A stretch of 64,000 nt of DNA from Sphingomonadales bacterium 12-68-11 (GCA_002279825.1 NCCV01000003.1:372001-436000), one strand, 5' to 3'. Counted from the stretch's first letter, positions 43,231-52,784 are shown. Notes: generated by a model not told the origin, from the letters alone. Program-made: numbers and translations.

Positions 43231-43932
43231 CTAAGAGTCCGTTTCGGGCAGTGCCTCGACCACCTCGTTCACGGTCGCGGCGACCAGTGCCTCGACCCCC
43301 TCGGCAGTCGGGTGGATACGGTCGGGCTGGATCAGCGCGGGCTGATCGTACACCGAGGCGAGGAAGAACGGCACCAGCGCCGCGCCGTATTCTTCCGCCA
43401 GCGCCGGGTAGAGCCCGTCGAACGCGGCCACGAAGTCGGCGCCTAGATTGGGCGGCGCGCGCATGCCCATCAGCAGCACCGGGATGTCGCGCGTCTTGAG
43501 CTCGGCGAGGATCGCGGCAAGGTTGCGGCGCGTCTCGGCGGGCGGAATGCCGCGCAGCAGATCGTTGCCGCCGAGTTCGACGATCGCCAGATCCGGGGTG
43601 CGCTGTTCTTGCCCCAGCACGAAGGCCAGACGCTGGCGCCCGGCGGCCGTGGTGTCGCCGGAGACTCCGGCATTGGTCACGCGGGCATCGATCCCTCTCG
43701 CACGCAGCGCGGCTTCGAGTACCGCCGGGTAGCTTTCGCCATCCCCCAGTTGGAAGCCCGCGAACAGGCTGTCGCCGAACGCCAGGATGCGCCGCTCGGG
43801 CCCCATGACCGGCAGCGCGGACGCGTCTGCCTCCGCCGCACGCGCCGAAGGCGAGCCCTCGGGCGCGGTAGCATCCCCGCCGCACCCCGCCAGTGCCAAA
43901 GCCAAGATAATCGACCAACCTACGCGCCGCAT
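43231..43932 (-). CDS. Arylesterase/lysophospholipase L1 (GDSL family) lipoprotein, TesA-like
   Basis: A 233-aa SGNH hydrolase. A lipobox L-A-G-C with Cys17 predicts a lipoprotein. Catalytic blocks are A-F-G-D-S-L (Ser), G-V-S-G-D-T-T (Gly), V-E-L-G-G-N-D (Asn) and D-R-I-H-P-T (Asp/His). It hydrolyses thioesters or lysophospholipids in the periplasm. Divergent ybbA-ybbP genes follow across a 48-bp gap, the same neighbourhood as E. coli tesA-ybbAP. Confidence 0.88.
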   Translation of the reverse strand: MRRVGWSIILALALAGCGGDATAPEGSPSARAAEADASALPVMGPERRILAFGDSLFAGFQLGDGESYPAVLEAALRARGIDARVTNAGVSGDTTAAGRQRLAFVLGQEQRTPDLAIVELGGNDLLRGIPPAETRRNLAAILAELKTRDIPVLLMGMRAPPNLGADFVAAFDGLYPALAEEYGAALVPFFLASVYDQPALIQPDRIHPTAEGVEALVAATVNEVVEALPETDS

Positions 43933-43980
43933 CGTTCGAGCCTCCTTGCCCGGCACGGGTACCTATGCCATCGAACGCGA

Positions 43981-44667
43981 GTGACAAGCCCCCCCGCTAT
44001 CGCCGCGCGCGACCTCAAGCTCTCGCTCGGCGAGGGCGACGCGGCCGTCGAAATCCTCCGCGGCATCGACCTCACCGTCCACAGCGGCGAAACGCTCGCC
44101 CTGCTCGGCCCCTCGGGCTCGGGCAAGAGTTCGCTGATGGCCGTGCTGTGCGGCCTTGAGCGCGCGTCGAGCGGCTCGCTGAACGTCGCCGGTGCCGATT
44201 TCGCCGCGCTCGACGAGGACGCTCTGGCGCGCGCCCGGCGCGGCCGCATCGGCATCGTGCTGCAGGCGTTCCACCTGCTGCCGACGATGACCGCTCAGGA
44301 GAATGTCGCCACTCCGATGGAGCTGGCCGGCGAGGCCGGCGCCTGGGAGCGCGCCGCCGCCGAGCTTACCGCGGTCGGCCTCGGCCACCGTCTGACGCAT
44401 TATCCGGCGCAGCTTTCGGGCGGCGAGCAGCAGCGTGTGGCGATCGCCCGCGCGACCGCGCCGCGCCCGGCGCTGGTCTTCGCCGACGAACCGACCGGCA
44501 ACCTCGACGCCGCGACCGGCGCGGCGATCGTCGAGCTGCTGTTCGCCCGCCGCGCCGAGACCGGCGCGACGCTGGTGATCATCACGCACGACGAAACGCT
44601 CGCCGCCCGCTGCGACCGGGTGGTGACGCTGGCTGACGGCCGGATTGCGAGCGACACCGGGGCATGA
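43981..44667 (+). CDS. ABC transporter ATP-binding protein YbbA-like
   Basis: A 228-aa ABC ATPase of the LolD/YbbA group. It has Walker A G-P-S-G-S-G-K-S-S, the signature L-S-G-G-E-Q-Q, and Walker B L-V-F-A-D-E-P-T-G-N-L-D. It powers the permease encoded next. The GTG start gives the family-like beginning A-I-A-A-R-D-L. Its stop overlaps the permease start (ATGA). The substrate is unknown; esterase neighbours suggest lipids or lipoproteins. Confidence 0.92.
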   Translation: MTSPPAIAARDLKLSLGEGDAAVEILRGIDLTVHSGETLALLGPSGSGKSSLMAVLCGLERASSGSLNVAGADFAALDEDALARARRGRIGIVLQAFHLLPTMTAQENVATPMELAGEAGAWERAAAELTAVGLGHRLTHYPAQLSGGEQQRVAIARATAPRPALVFADEPTGNLDAATGAAIVELLFARRAETGATLVIITHDETLAARCDRVVTLADGRIASDTGA

Positions 44668-47183
44668 GTGCATTGCCCTGGCCTGCCGCCTGGCGGATCG
44701 CCCGGCGCGATCTGCATCGCCGCTTTCGCGGGCTCAGGCTGCTGGTGGTGTGCCTGTTCCTCGGCGTCGGTGCGCTGGCGGCGATCGGCACGCTGACCGG
44801 CGCGATCCGCGGCGAACTCGATACGCAAGGTCGCACCCTGCTCGGCGGCGATCTCGAGGTCGAGCTGTGGCAGCGGCCGCTCTCGGACACGGAAAGCCGG
44901 TTCCTCGCCCGCTACGGCACACTCTCGCGCGGTTATCGGCTGCAGGCGATGGCCAGCACGCCGAGCGCCGCCACTCCGGTCGAGCTCAAGGCGGTCGACG
45001 GCGAATGGCCGCTCTACGGCACGCTGACCCTCGCCGGCGGCCGCGCGGTCGGGGCGCCCCCCGAGGGACAGGCGTGGATCGCGCAAGGCGCATCCGAACG
45101 GCTCGGGATCGGACCCGGCGACCGCTTCCGCGTCGGCACGCGCGAGCTGACCGTCGGCGGGATCATCGACGCCGAGCCCGACCGGCTCAGCGAGGGCTTC
45201 CAGCTCGGCCAGACGGTGATCGTCCCGCTCGGCTTTCCGCAGGCAGCCGGGCTGATCGCGCCCGGATCGATGTACCAGAGCAAGACCCGCGTGCGCTTCT
45301 CGGGCGGGACCGATCCCGCGGCGCTCGAGGAGACGCTGACCGAACGCTTCCCCGATTCCGGATTCGAGATCGACACCGCCGAGCGAGCCTCGCCCGGCGC
45401 CGAGCGGTTCGTGGCCCGGATGGGCGAGTTTCTGACGCTGGTCGGCCTTGCCGCGCTGGTCATCGCCGGGATCGGCATCGGCGGCGGCACCGCGTCCTAT
45501 CTGGAGGCGCGCCGCACCAGCATCGCCACGCTCAAGATCCTCGGCGCGACCAGCGGCGACATCGCGCGCATCTATGCCCTTCAGCTCGGCGCGGCAGCAC
45601 TCGGCGGGGCGCTCACGGGCCTCGCCGCGGGCGTACTGGTGACGCCGCTGCTGGCGCAGGCGCTGGCCGGGCTGTTGCCGGTCCAGACGGGGTTCGTGTT
45701 CGATCCGCTGGCGCTGCTGCGAGCGGCACTGTTCGGCCTGCTGGTCGCACTGGCGTTCGCCGCGCAGCCGCTGACGCGGGCGCGCGATTTCCCCGCGATG
45801 GCGCTGATGCGCGCGCGCGTCGCCCCGCTCGGCGCGAGCTGGCGCGGGGCGTTGTGGCCGATCGGGCTGGCGCTGACAGGGATCGTGTTCCTGGCGCTCG
45901 CCGGTTCGCCGCAGCCGCTGCTGAGCGCCACCTTCCTCGGCGGCGCGGCCGGGCTGCTGGTGCTGCTCGCCGCGCTCGGCTTCGGCATTCGCTGGCTGGC
46001 GGAGCGCGCGCCGCGGCCGAGCGATCCGATCGCCCGCGCCGCGCTTGCCAACTTGCACCGGCCAGGCGCTGCGACCGGCTCGCTGGTTACCGCGCTCGGC
46101 TTCGGTCTGTCGGCGTTCGTGCTGCTCGCCGCGGTGCAGACGGCGCTCGACGGCAACATCCGCGCCAGCGTGCCCGACCGCGCACCCGACTACTTCGTGC
46201 TCGACGTGCCGCGCGACCGCCTAGCGGCCTTCGAAGCCACGGTGCGCGCGCAGGCGCCCGGCGCGGAAGTCGAGGCGGTACCGACACTCCGCGGGGCGAT
46301 CCTCGCGTTCGGGTCCAAGGACCGGCCCACACGGGTGTCCACGCTCGAGGAATTGCCCGAAGGGGCCTGGGCGCTGCGCGGCGAGCGCGGGCTGACGTAT
46401 GCGGACCGGCTGCCCGACGGCAACACGCTGACCGCGGGCCGCTGGTGGCCGGCCGATTACGCCGGCGAGCCGCTGGTCTCGGTCGATGCAGAGCTGGCCG
46501 AAGCGGCGGGGCTCAAAGTCGGCGACTACCTGACGATCGGCTTGCTCGGCATCGAGCGGCAGGCGCGGATCGCCAGCTTGCGGCGGATCGACTGGGACAG
46601 CCTCGGTTTCAACTACGTGCTGGTGTTTTCGCCCAACGCGCTTGCCGATGCGCCGCATAACCTCGCCGCGACGGTCGACCTGCCCGACGGGCAGCGCGCC
46701 GGCGGGCTGCTCCGCGCGCTGGTGCGCGAGTTCCCCTCGAGTTCGGTGATCGAAGTCGGGCCGCTGCTGACGCAAGCGCGTGCGATCCTCGACCAGATCG
46801 CACTGGCGATCCTCGCGGCGGCCGGTGTGGCGGTGCTCGCCGGGATCGCTGTGCTGCTCGGCGCAATCGCGGCGGCGCGCGCGGCGCGGCTCTATGACAC
46901 CGTCATCCTGCGCGTGCTCGGCGCCAGCACGCGGCAGCTTTTGATGTTGCAACTGGCGGAGTTCGGGTTGCTCGCCGTGCTACTGGCAGGCGTGGCGCTC
47001 CTGCTCGGCGGCGGCTCGGCCTGGCTGATCGTCACCCAGCTGTTCGAGTTCGACTGGCTGCCCGACTGGCCGCGCGTGCTCATGGTGCTCGGCGCCGGCG
47101 TGGCGCTGGTGCTCGCCTTCGCGCTCGCGGCCTCGCTACCGCTGCTGCGGGCGAGGCCGTCCCAAACGCTACGGACGCTCTAG
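44664..47183 (+). CDS. ABC transporter permease, FtsX/YbbP type
   Basis: An 839-aa permease with an N-terminal helix, periplasmic regions, FtsX-like helix bundles near 255-380 and 710-835, and additional helices in the middle. The FtsX motif around I-A-T-L-K-I-L-G-A-T-S-G appears twice (also V-I-L-R-V-L-G-A-S-T), as in YbbP proteins. Together with the upstream ATPase it forms a complex that may move envelope lipids or toxic compounds. It ends one base from the convergent DUF805 gene. Confidence 0.92.
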   Translation: MSALPWPAAWRIARRDLHRRFRGLRLLVVCLFLGVGALAAIGTLTGAIRGELDTQGRTLLGGDLEVELWQRPLSDTESRFLARYGTLSRGYRLQAMASTPSAATPVELKAVDGEWPLYGTLTLAGGRAVGAPPEGQAWIAQGASERLGIGPGDRFRVGTRELTVGGIIDAEPDRLSEGFQLGQTVIVPLGFPQAAGLIAPGSMYQSKTRVRFSGGTDPAALEETLTERFPDSGFEIDTAERASPGAERFVARMGEFLTLVGLAALVIAGIGIGGGTASYLEARRTSIATLKILGATSGDIARIYALQLGAAALGGALTGLAAGVLVTPLLAQALAGLLPVQTGFVFDPLALLRAALFGLLVALAFAAQPLTRARDFPAMALMRARVAPLGASWRGALWPIGLALTGIVFLALAGSPQPLLSATFLGGAAGLLVLLAALGFGIRWLAERAPRPSDPIARAALANLHRPGAATGSLVTALGFGLSAFVLLAAVQTALDGNIRASVPDRAPDYFVLDVPRDRLAAFEATVRAQAPGAEVEAVPTLRGAILAFGSKDRPTRVSTLEELPEGAWALRGERGLTYADRLPDGNTLTAGRWWPADYAGEPLVSVDAELAEAAGLKVGDYLTIGLLGIERQARIASLRRIDWDSLGFNYVLVFSPNALADAPHNLAATVDLPDGQRAGGLLRALVREFPSSSVIEVGPLLTQARAILDQIALAILAAAGVAVLAGIAVLLGAIAAARAARLYDTVILRVLGASTRQLLMLQLAEFGLLAVLLAGVALLLGGGSAWLIVTQLFEFDWLPDWPRVLMVLGAGVALVLAFALAASLPLLRARPSQTLRTL

Positions 47184-47184
47184 G

Positions 47185-47643
47185 CTAGGCGAAAACCCCG
47201 GCTTGCGACGGATCCTTGGGATCGAGCCCGAACCGGTTGGGACCGGCGGTGCCGGGCAAGAACATCAGGACTAGAAACGCGAGCGACGCCAGCCAGTTGA
47301 CGAGCGGCACAAACTGGACAGCGATCAGCCCGAGGTACCACCAGCCTGACATGTCGCGATCGTGCAACCGCCGGATCGTCACCGCCAGCGACGGGACCAG
47401 CGACCCCAACCACCAGACCAGGCCGATTGCGCCACCGATCCAGAACAGCGCGCCCGGTTGGGCCATTGTGGCCGCGACCGCATCGGGATTCGACCACGCC
47501 TCGGTCGGCACACCGCCGAAAATGAGTAGGACAAGGATCACGCCGACGATCACTTGGAGCAGCGTGAACATCCAGTACTCCATCCGCCGCGAACGCCCGT
47601 TGAAGTCGGCGTAGCGCCGGTACGGCATCAACATCCATTCCAT
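47185..47643 (-). CDS. DUF805 membrane protein
   Basis: A 152-aa protein of the DUF805 family. It begins W-M-L-M-P-Y-R-R-Y-A-D-F-N-G-R-S-R-R-M-E-Y-W, the family hallmark, and has about four hydrophobic helices and R-R-L-H-D-R-D-M-S-G-W-W near residue 105. The function is not known. The ATG at 47643 begins at that family start; upstream in-frame residues look unrelated. It converges tightly on ybbP. Confidence 0.88.
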   Translation of the reverse strand: MEWMLMPYRRYADFNGRSRRMEYWMFTLLQVIVGVILVLLIFGGVPTEAWSNPDAVAATMAQPGALFWIGGAIGLVWWLGSLVPSLAVTIRRLHDRDMSGWWYLGLIAVQFVPLVNWLASLAFLVLMFLPGTAGPNRFGLDPKDPSQAGVFA

Positions 47644-47705
47644 CGCAAAACCCCCCGTCTCGTCTGGCCCTGACGCAAAGACGCCACACATTGCGGAGTT
47701 GCGCA

Positions 47706-47733
47706 AACAAAAAGGGGGCCATGCGGCCCCCTT
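47706..47733 (-). terminator. Rho-independent terminator after TonB receptor
   Basis: On the minus strand the stem AAGGGGGCC/GGCCCCCTT (9 bp, arms 47725-47733 and 47712-47720, loop ATGC on the plus strand) is followed by TTTTTG. It lies 24 bp beyond the receptor stop codon. Confidence 0.85.
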
Positions 47734-47757
47734 CCCGGTCGGCAGTTCGTCTCAAGC

Positions 47758-50460
47758 TTACCAGCGGAACCGCGCGGTCGCCCCGTAAGTGCGCGGGTCG
47801 CCCGGATAGCCGGAGATGCCGCGCGGCTGCGCCGGCGTGTCGAACACGACCCCGATGTCGCGATCGTCGAGCAGGTTGCGGCCCCACACCGAGAGCGTCA
47901 GTCCCATGTCGAGTTCGAGGTCGAGCGACGCGGTCAGATCGTTGACCTCGCGGGTGAACGGCACCGCCGCGGCCAGCGCCGCAGTGTTGCTGGCGATCGA
48001 CCCGTCCGGGTTGCGCACCAGGAACCCCGGCATGCCTTCGATCAGCTGCACTTCGGACTGGTGCAGGAACGAGACGCGCGGGACCAGCAGGCCAAGCCCG
48101 ATCTCGGCTTCGTACTGCGCGCCGACGATCACCGTCCAGCTCGGGATGCCTGCCGGGCGAGTGCCGCTGAGGTCGCCGACCGAGGAGACGACGAAGCTGT
48201 CGTACTTCGGATCGAGCCAGGTCGCGCCGAAGTTCACGGTAAATCCGTCGGTCAGCGTGGCCATGCTCTCCAGCTCGACGCCGTAAGTGCTCTGCTTGCC
48301 GGCGTTGAGCAGCACGAAACCCGAGCCGGTGAAGATGTTCGACTGGAAGCCGGTGATTTCCTGATGGAACGCCGCGAGGTTGACCGAAATGTCGCCCCAA
48401 TTGCCTTTGGCGCCCAGCTCGATCACCCGCGATTCCTCAGGGCTGGCGAAGCGGCCGAGGAACACCAGGTTGTTGCGGCCGAGGCCGGCGCCGAGGATCG
48501 CCGCGCGATCCGCCGCGAACGGCCGGCTGTCGCGCGACAGGTTGACCGAGCTCGCCTTGAAACCGGTCGCATAGCTGGCATAGACGTTGACCGTGTCGGT
48601 GGCGTCGTAAGCCAGCCGGACGGTATAGCTGAAGTCGCTGTCGCTGGTCACGCCGGGCTCGACCGCGTTGGGCACGTTGAGGAACGGCGGCATGAACTGC
48701 AGCGCGCGCAGCTGCGCGAGCGGGTTGGCAAGCGGATTGTTCTGGTTGTTGTTGGCGTTGGTCGTGGCGCCCGTGACGATGGCGCCATAGGCGGCGGCGT
48801 TGGCCGGGTTGGTCGCGAAGGTGGTCACTTCGGCGGTGGTCGCCGCGCGGCCGAGCCCGAGCGCGGTGCCGACGCCTGCCGCCACGCCGCCCTGCAACAG
48901 CAGGGTGCGGCGGAACGCGGCGTATTGCGGCGCGTCGAGATCGATGCCCGAGAACACGTCGCTGGATACATTGTTGGTGGTGAAGCGCTTGCTGTCGTCG
49001 GTGTAGTTACCGCCCAGCGTCAACACCAAGCCGTCGGTCAGTTCGACATCGACCTGCCCGAACAGTGACCAGGCCTCGCCGCTCATCGTATAGGCTTCGT
49101 TGAAGCCCTGGCCCGAGGCCAGGAATTGCCCGGCGTAGCTGCGCGCGTCGGCCGCGCCGAACGCCCCTTCGAGCGTCGCCAGGCTGAGCGCGCCCCCCGA
49201 TAGTTGCTGCACCAGCAGGTTGGCGTAGTTGCGGAAATCCGCCCCGTAGATCAGCTGGTTGGCCTGATCGATCTTCTCGTTGATGTAGAACCCGCCGAGC
49301 AGGAAATCGACGCGGTCACCGATCTCGCCGGCCAGGCGCAATTCCTGCGTGAAGGTATCGACGGCCAGGTCCTGGAAGTTGGGATAGACCAGATCGGCGC
49401 TGGTGAAGTCCGAGTCCTGCAAGGTCAGGGCGTCGGTCTTGCGGTAGGCGGTGATCGAGGTCAGCGCGACATCGCCGAAATCGTAGTCGATCTGGCCGGA
49501 GATGCCGTAGTTGTCGACATCGTTGGTCGAGTTGAAGTCGTTATAGACCACGAGGTCGCGGCTCTGCGCGGGCGTGTTGACCTGCCCGCCCACGGCGCGG
49601 ACCGCCGGAGTGGCGAGCCCATCCTGCATATTGACCACCGCGCAGCAGTTTTCGTCGATGCTGTCGTAGTCGGCGATGATCCGGACTTTCAGATCGTCGC
49701 TCGGCTCGACCAGCAGTTGCGCGCGGCCGAACCAGCGGTTGCGCTCGTTGGTGCGGTCGCCGGTGCCGAGGTCGCGGAAGAACCCGTCGCGCTGGTTGAG
49801 CCCGGCGGCGAGGCTGAACGCCACCGCATCCCCGAGCGGCCCGGTCAGCAGGCCCTTGGCGGTGATCTGGTTGTACGCACCATAAGTGAACTCCGCCAGG
49901 CCGCCGGGCTCGAACGCGGGTTCCTTGGTGGTGATCGAGATCACACCCGCCGAGGCGTTCTTGCCGAACAGCGTCGATTGCGGCCCGCGCAGCACTTCGA
50001 TCCGCTGCACGTCGGGCAAATCGGTGATCTGCGAGACGGTCTTGGAGCGATAGACGTTGTCGACGAACACGCCGACCGAGGGCTCGATGCCGGCGTTGTT
50101 GGCGCCGTTGCCGAAGCCGCGAATGAAGAAGTTGGTATTGCCGACGCTCTGCCGCTGGCCGACGCTGAGCGAGGGCACGACAGTCTGGAGATCGCGCAAG
50201 TCGCGGATCTGGCCGCGCTCGAGAGTCTCGGCGGTGGTGACGCTGACCGCGACGGGGACGTCCTGCAGGGTCACTTCGCGCTTGGTCGCGGTCACCAGGA
50301 TCGCGTTGCCGCTGCCGCTGTCTTCCTCGGCGGCATAGTCGTCTGGCGCACCGCCGGCCGGGGCGGCGTCTTGCGCCAGCGCCACGGCAGGACTGATCAG
50401 CGCGGCGGCAGTGCTTGCCAGGATCGCACGGCGAACGGCACCCGAGTACACGGTGGACAT
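47758..50460 (-). CDS. TonB-dependent receptor
   Basis: A 900-aa outer-membrane receptor. A signal peptide (about 1-31, ending A-L-A-Q) is followed by an E-E-D-S region and I-L-V-T-A-T-K-R-E (TonB box). The plug contains V-P-V-A-V-S-V-T-T-A and F-F-I-R-G-F-G-N-G near 60-125. A long beta-barrel ends in aromatic A-R-F-R-W. Such receptors bring large substrates across the outer membrane using TonB. The ligand is unknown. The ATG at 50460 has a GGAGGGAACC ahead. Its own terminator and a long upstream gap suggest separate regulation. Confidence 0.92.
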   Translation of the reverse strand: MSTVYSGAVRRAILASTAAALISPAVALAQDAAPAGGAPDDYAAEEDSGSGNAILVTATKREVTLQDVPVAVSVTTAETLERGQIRDLRDLQTVVPSLSVGQRQSVGNTNFFIRGFGNGANNAGIEPSVGVFVDNVYRSKTVSQITDLPDVQRIEVLRGPQSTLFGKNASAGVISITTKEPAFEPGGLAEFTYGAYNQITAKGLLTGPLGDAVAFSLAAGLNQRDGFFRDLGTGDRTNERNRWFGRAQLLVEPSDDLKVRIIADYDSIDENCCAVVNMQDGLATPAVRAVGGQVNTPAQSRDLVVYNDFNSTNDVDNYGISGQIDYDFGDVALTSITAYRKTDALTLQDSDFTSADLVYPNFQDLAVDTFTQELRLAGEIGDRVDFLLGGFYINEKIDQANQLIYGADFRNYANLLVQQLSGGALSLATLEGAFGAADARSYAGQFLASGQGFNEAYTMSGEAWSLFGQVDVELTDGLVLTLGGNYTDDSKRFTTNNVSSDVFSGIDLDAPQYAAFRRTLLLQGGVAAGVGTALGLGRAATTAEVTTFATNPANAAAYGAIVTGATTNANNNQNNPLANPLAQLRALQFMPPFLNVPNAVEPGVTSDSDFSYTVRLAYDATDTVNVYASYATGFKASSVNLSRDSRPFAADRAAILGAGLGRNNLVFLGRFASPEESRVIELGAKGNWGDISVNLAAFHQEITGFQSNIFTGSGFVLLNAGKQSTYGVELESMATLTDGFTVNFGATWLDPKYDSFVVSSVGDLSGTRPAGIPSWTVIVGAQYEAEIGLGLLVPRVSFLHQSEVQLIEGMPGFLVRNPDGSIASNTAALAAAVPFTREVNDLTASLDLELDMGLTLSVWGRNLLDDRDIGVVFDTPAQPRGISGYPGDPRTYGATARFRW

Positions 50461-50774
50461 GGTTCCCTCCATCTCTCCCTTGGCGACCGGCGGTCCTGTG
50501 ATCGGAACGTCCGAGACGCCGGTAAAACTACCAAATCGGTGTTAATGCCGGTGTATTAACGAAACAATTACCCTGTGGAAAACGCCGATCGGACCGTCGC
50601 GCAAGCGCGCCGATCCGATCCGAATTGCCTGGTGACGGGTTGCATCAACGGTGAGCGCCCCCAGCCGGTAACATGGCATTTACGCTCACAAAATGCCTCC
50701 CCGCAGGAGCGACCCACGGGGAGGATACCATAAACGTTAGGGAAGAATAGCGCCGGCCCGGTGCGCGCGCCCGC
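50461..50774. other. Intergenic region between TonB receptor and padR
   Basis: This 314-bp interval contains no clear gene. The part near 50540-50580 is AT-rich, with alternating GTGTTAAT and GTATTAAC, and may hold the receptor promoter (minus strand). A hairpin at 50696-50724 lies downstream of padR. No sigma consensus could be assigned. Confidence 0.5.
50696..50724 (-). terminator. Probable terminator after padR
   Basis: Arms CCTCCCCG (50696-50703) and CGGGGAGG (50717-50724) form an 8-bp stem with a 13-base loop. Read on the minus strand, the stem is followed by CATTTTG. The interrupted T-run makes it moderate in strength. Confidence 0.6.
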
Positions 50775-51470
50775 TCAGAGCCGCTCGATGCGCTGCGCGG
50801 CCTCGTCGAGGACTTCGGCGATACGGTGGGCGAGATCGGCGTCACCGCCAGCATCCGCCATGCGCTGTCCGACCGCGGTGAACAGGTTGACCGCGGCGCG
50901 CTTGATCGGCGGTGCGCTGTGCCGCTGCGCCCGTTCGCCCAGTTCGGCCAGCCGGGCCCGGACCTGCGAAATGGCCTCGCCCTCTTCGGCGAGCACGGCC
51001 TGCCCCGCCTCGGCAATGGCGAACTTGCGGCGTTGGTCGTCGCTCGCCTGCTCGGCGATCAGGCCTTCGTCGGCCAGCAGCGACAGCGCCGGATAGATCA
51101 CCCCGGGGCTCGGCGAGTAGTGGCCGCCCGACAGCTCCTCGAGCGCCTTGATCAGATCGTACCCATGGCGCGGCTGCTCGGCGATCAGCGACAGCAGCAG
51201 CAGGCGCAATTCGCCGCGATCGACCTGCCGGCTGCGTCCGCGGCGCCCGCCCCAGTGGCGCGAGCGGCCGCCCGGCCCCCACGGACCGCCCGGTCCGAAC
51301 GGACTGCCGGGGCCGAACGGACCTTCGGGCCCAAACGGCCCGTCCGGCCCGAACGGGCCCTGGCCGCCGAACTGGAACCCCGGCGCGAACGCCCTTCCCC
51401 AGCCGCGCCCGGCACGGGCGATCATTTTCCAGTTTCGGCGCATATCTTGATCATTACATTCAAAACGCAT
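50775..51470 (-). CDS. PadR-family regulator with collagen-like N-terminus
   Basis: A 231-aa regulator. A winged helix-turn-helix PadR domain is at about 85-160 (G-E-L-R-L-L-L-L-S-L-I-A-E-Q-P-R-H-G-Y-D-L-I). A C-terminal helical dimer region follows, to about 230. The N-terminal 80 residues contain repeated G-P-F-G-P units (G-P-F-G-P-D, G-P-F-G-P-E) and a basic patch. The start ATG lies at 51470. AT-rich repeats 51480-51511 (two TCTTAGAT copies) may be its operator. Confidence 0.88.
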   Translation of the reverse strand: MRFECNDQDMRRNWKMIARAGRGWGRAFAPGFQFGGQGPFGPDGPFGPEGPFGPGSPFGPGGPWGPGGRSRHWGGRRGRSRQVDRGELRLLLLSLIAEQPRHGYDLIKALEELSGGHYSPSPGVIYPALSLLADEGLIAEQASDDQRRKFAIAEAGQAVLAEEGEAISQVRARLAELGERAQRHSAPPIKRAAVNLFTAVGQRMADAGGDADLAHRIAEVLDEAAQRIERL

Positions 51471-51482
51471 TGTAGCATCCTT

Positions 51483-51511
51483 TCTTAGATAGCTTACGAT
51501 ATATCTTAGAT
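51483..51511. promoter_or_regulatory. Possible PadR operator (AT-rich repeat)
   Basis: Two direct copies of TCTTAGAT (near 51483 and 51504) flank GCTTACGATATA in the short gap before padR. The palindromic GATATATC lies between them. PadR-family operators are often AT-rich, but the link is inferred from position only. Confidence 0.45.
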
Positions 51512-51566
51512 GGCTCGAAATGCAAGAGGGGTCGCCGCTGCCCTCGCGCCCGCCTATCTGGTGGCG

Positions 51567-52784
51567 ATGGCCGATCTGTTCGCCGACGAATCCCCACCCG
51601 GGCAACCCGCCGACGCTCCGCGTGCCGACGCGCCGCTGGCCGACCGGCTGCGTCCGCGCGGCACCGGCAAGACCAGCATTGCCCGCCTGCTGGCGGATGC
51701 GGTGGGCATGCGCTTCGTGGCGATCAGCGCGGTGTTTTCAGGCGTCGCCGACCTCAAGAAGGTCTTCGCCGAAGCCGAGACGGCGCGCAGGGCCAACCAG
51801 CGTACCCTATTGTTCGTGGACGAGATCCACCGCTTCAACCGCGCCCAGCAGGACGGCTTCCTCCCTTACGTCGAACGCGGCACGGTGACGCTGGTCGGAG
51901 CCACCACCGAGAACCCGAGCTTCGAGCTCAACGCCGCCCTGCTCAGCCGGGCACAAGTGCTGATCCTGCACCGGCTCGGCGCCGACGCGCTCGGGCATTT
52001 GCTCGATCGCGCGGAGACGCTCGAAGGGCCGCTCCCGCTGACCGCCGACGCGCGCGCGGCACTGCTCGCCAGCGCTGATGGCGACGGGCGTTTCCTGCTC
52101 AACCAGGCCGAGACGCTCTATGCAGCGAAGCTCCCCGCGCCGCTCGGGCCCGCCGAACTGGGCGCGTTTCTGCAGCGGCGCGTGGCGGTTTACGACAAGG
52201 ACCGCGAAGGCCACTACAACCTGATCAGCGCGCTGCATAAAGCCATCCGCGGATCGGACCCGCAGGCGGCGCTCTACTACATGGCGCGCATGCTGACTGC
52301 GGGCGAAGAGCCGCTGTTCGTACTGCGCCGGCTGGTTCGCGCGGCGGTCGAGGATGTCGGCCTCGCCGATCCGCAGGCGCTGGTGCAGTGCCTCGCCGCC
52401 AAGGAGGCTTACGACTTCCTCGGCTCGCCCGAAGGTGAACTGGCGATCGTGCAGGCATGCCTGTATCTGGCTACCGCGCCCAAATCGAACGCCGCCTACG
52501 CCGCGCAGAAGGCGGCTTGGCGCAGCGCGCGCGAGACCGGCAGCCTGATGCCGCCGCATAACATCCTCAATGCCCCGACCAAGCTGATGAAAGAGATCGG
52601 CTACGGCAAAGGCTACACTTACGACCACGACGCCGAGGAGGGGTTCTCCGGCGACAACTACTGGCCCGAGGCAATGGAACCGCAGAGCTTCTATCAGCCG
52701 GTCGACCGCGGCTTCGAGCGCCAGGTCAGGGAGCGGATCGCCTATTGGAACAAGCTGCGCGAGGCGCGCCGCGCCGATGCGTGA
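51567..52784 (+). CDS. rarA: Replication-associated recombination protein RarA, Walker A region shortened
   Basis: A 405-aa AAA+ ATPase of the RarA/MgsA family. It has L-F-V-D-E-I-H-R-F-N-R-A-Q-Q-D (Walker B), V-G-A-T-T-E-N-P-S-F and long C-terminal helices matching the family. The N-terminus reads P-L-A-D-R-L-R-P-R and then directly G-T-G-K-T-S-I-A-R-L-L. In normal RarA about 36 residues, including V-G-Q and the beginning of Walker A (G-P-P), lie between. The deletion keeps frame. ATP binding is doubtful unless this is an assembly fault. Confidence 0.88.
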   Translation: MADLFADESPPGQPADAPRADAPLADRLRPRGTGKTSIARLLADAVGMRFVAISAVFSGVADLKKVFAEAETARRANQRTLLFVDEIHRFNRAQQDGFLPYVERGTVTLVGATTENPSFELNAALLSRAQVLILHRLGADALGHLLDRAETLEGPLPLTADARAALLASADGDGRFLLNQAETLYAAKLPAPLGPAELGAFLQRRVAVYDKDREGHYNLISALHKAIRGSDPQAALYYMARMLTAGEEPLFVLRRLVRAAVEDVGLADPQALVQCLAAKEAYDFLGSPEGELAIVQACLYLATAPKSNAAYAAQKAAWRSARETGSLMPPHNILNAPTKLMKEIGYGKGYTYDHDAEEGFSGDNYWPEAMEPQSFYQPVDRGFERQVRERIAYWNKLREARRADA

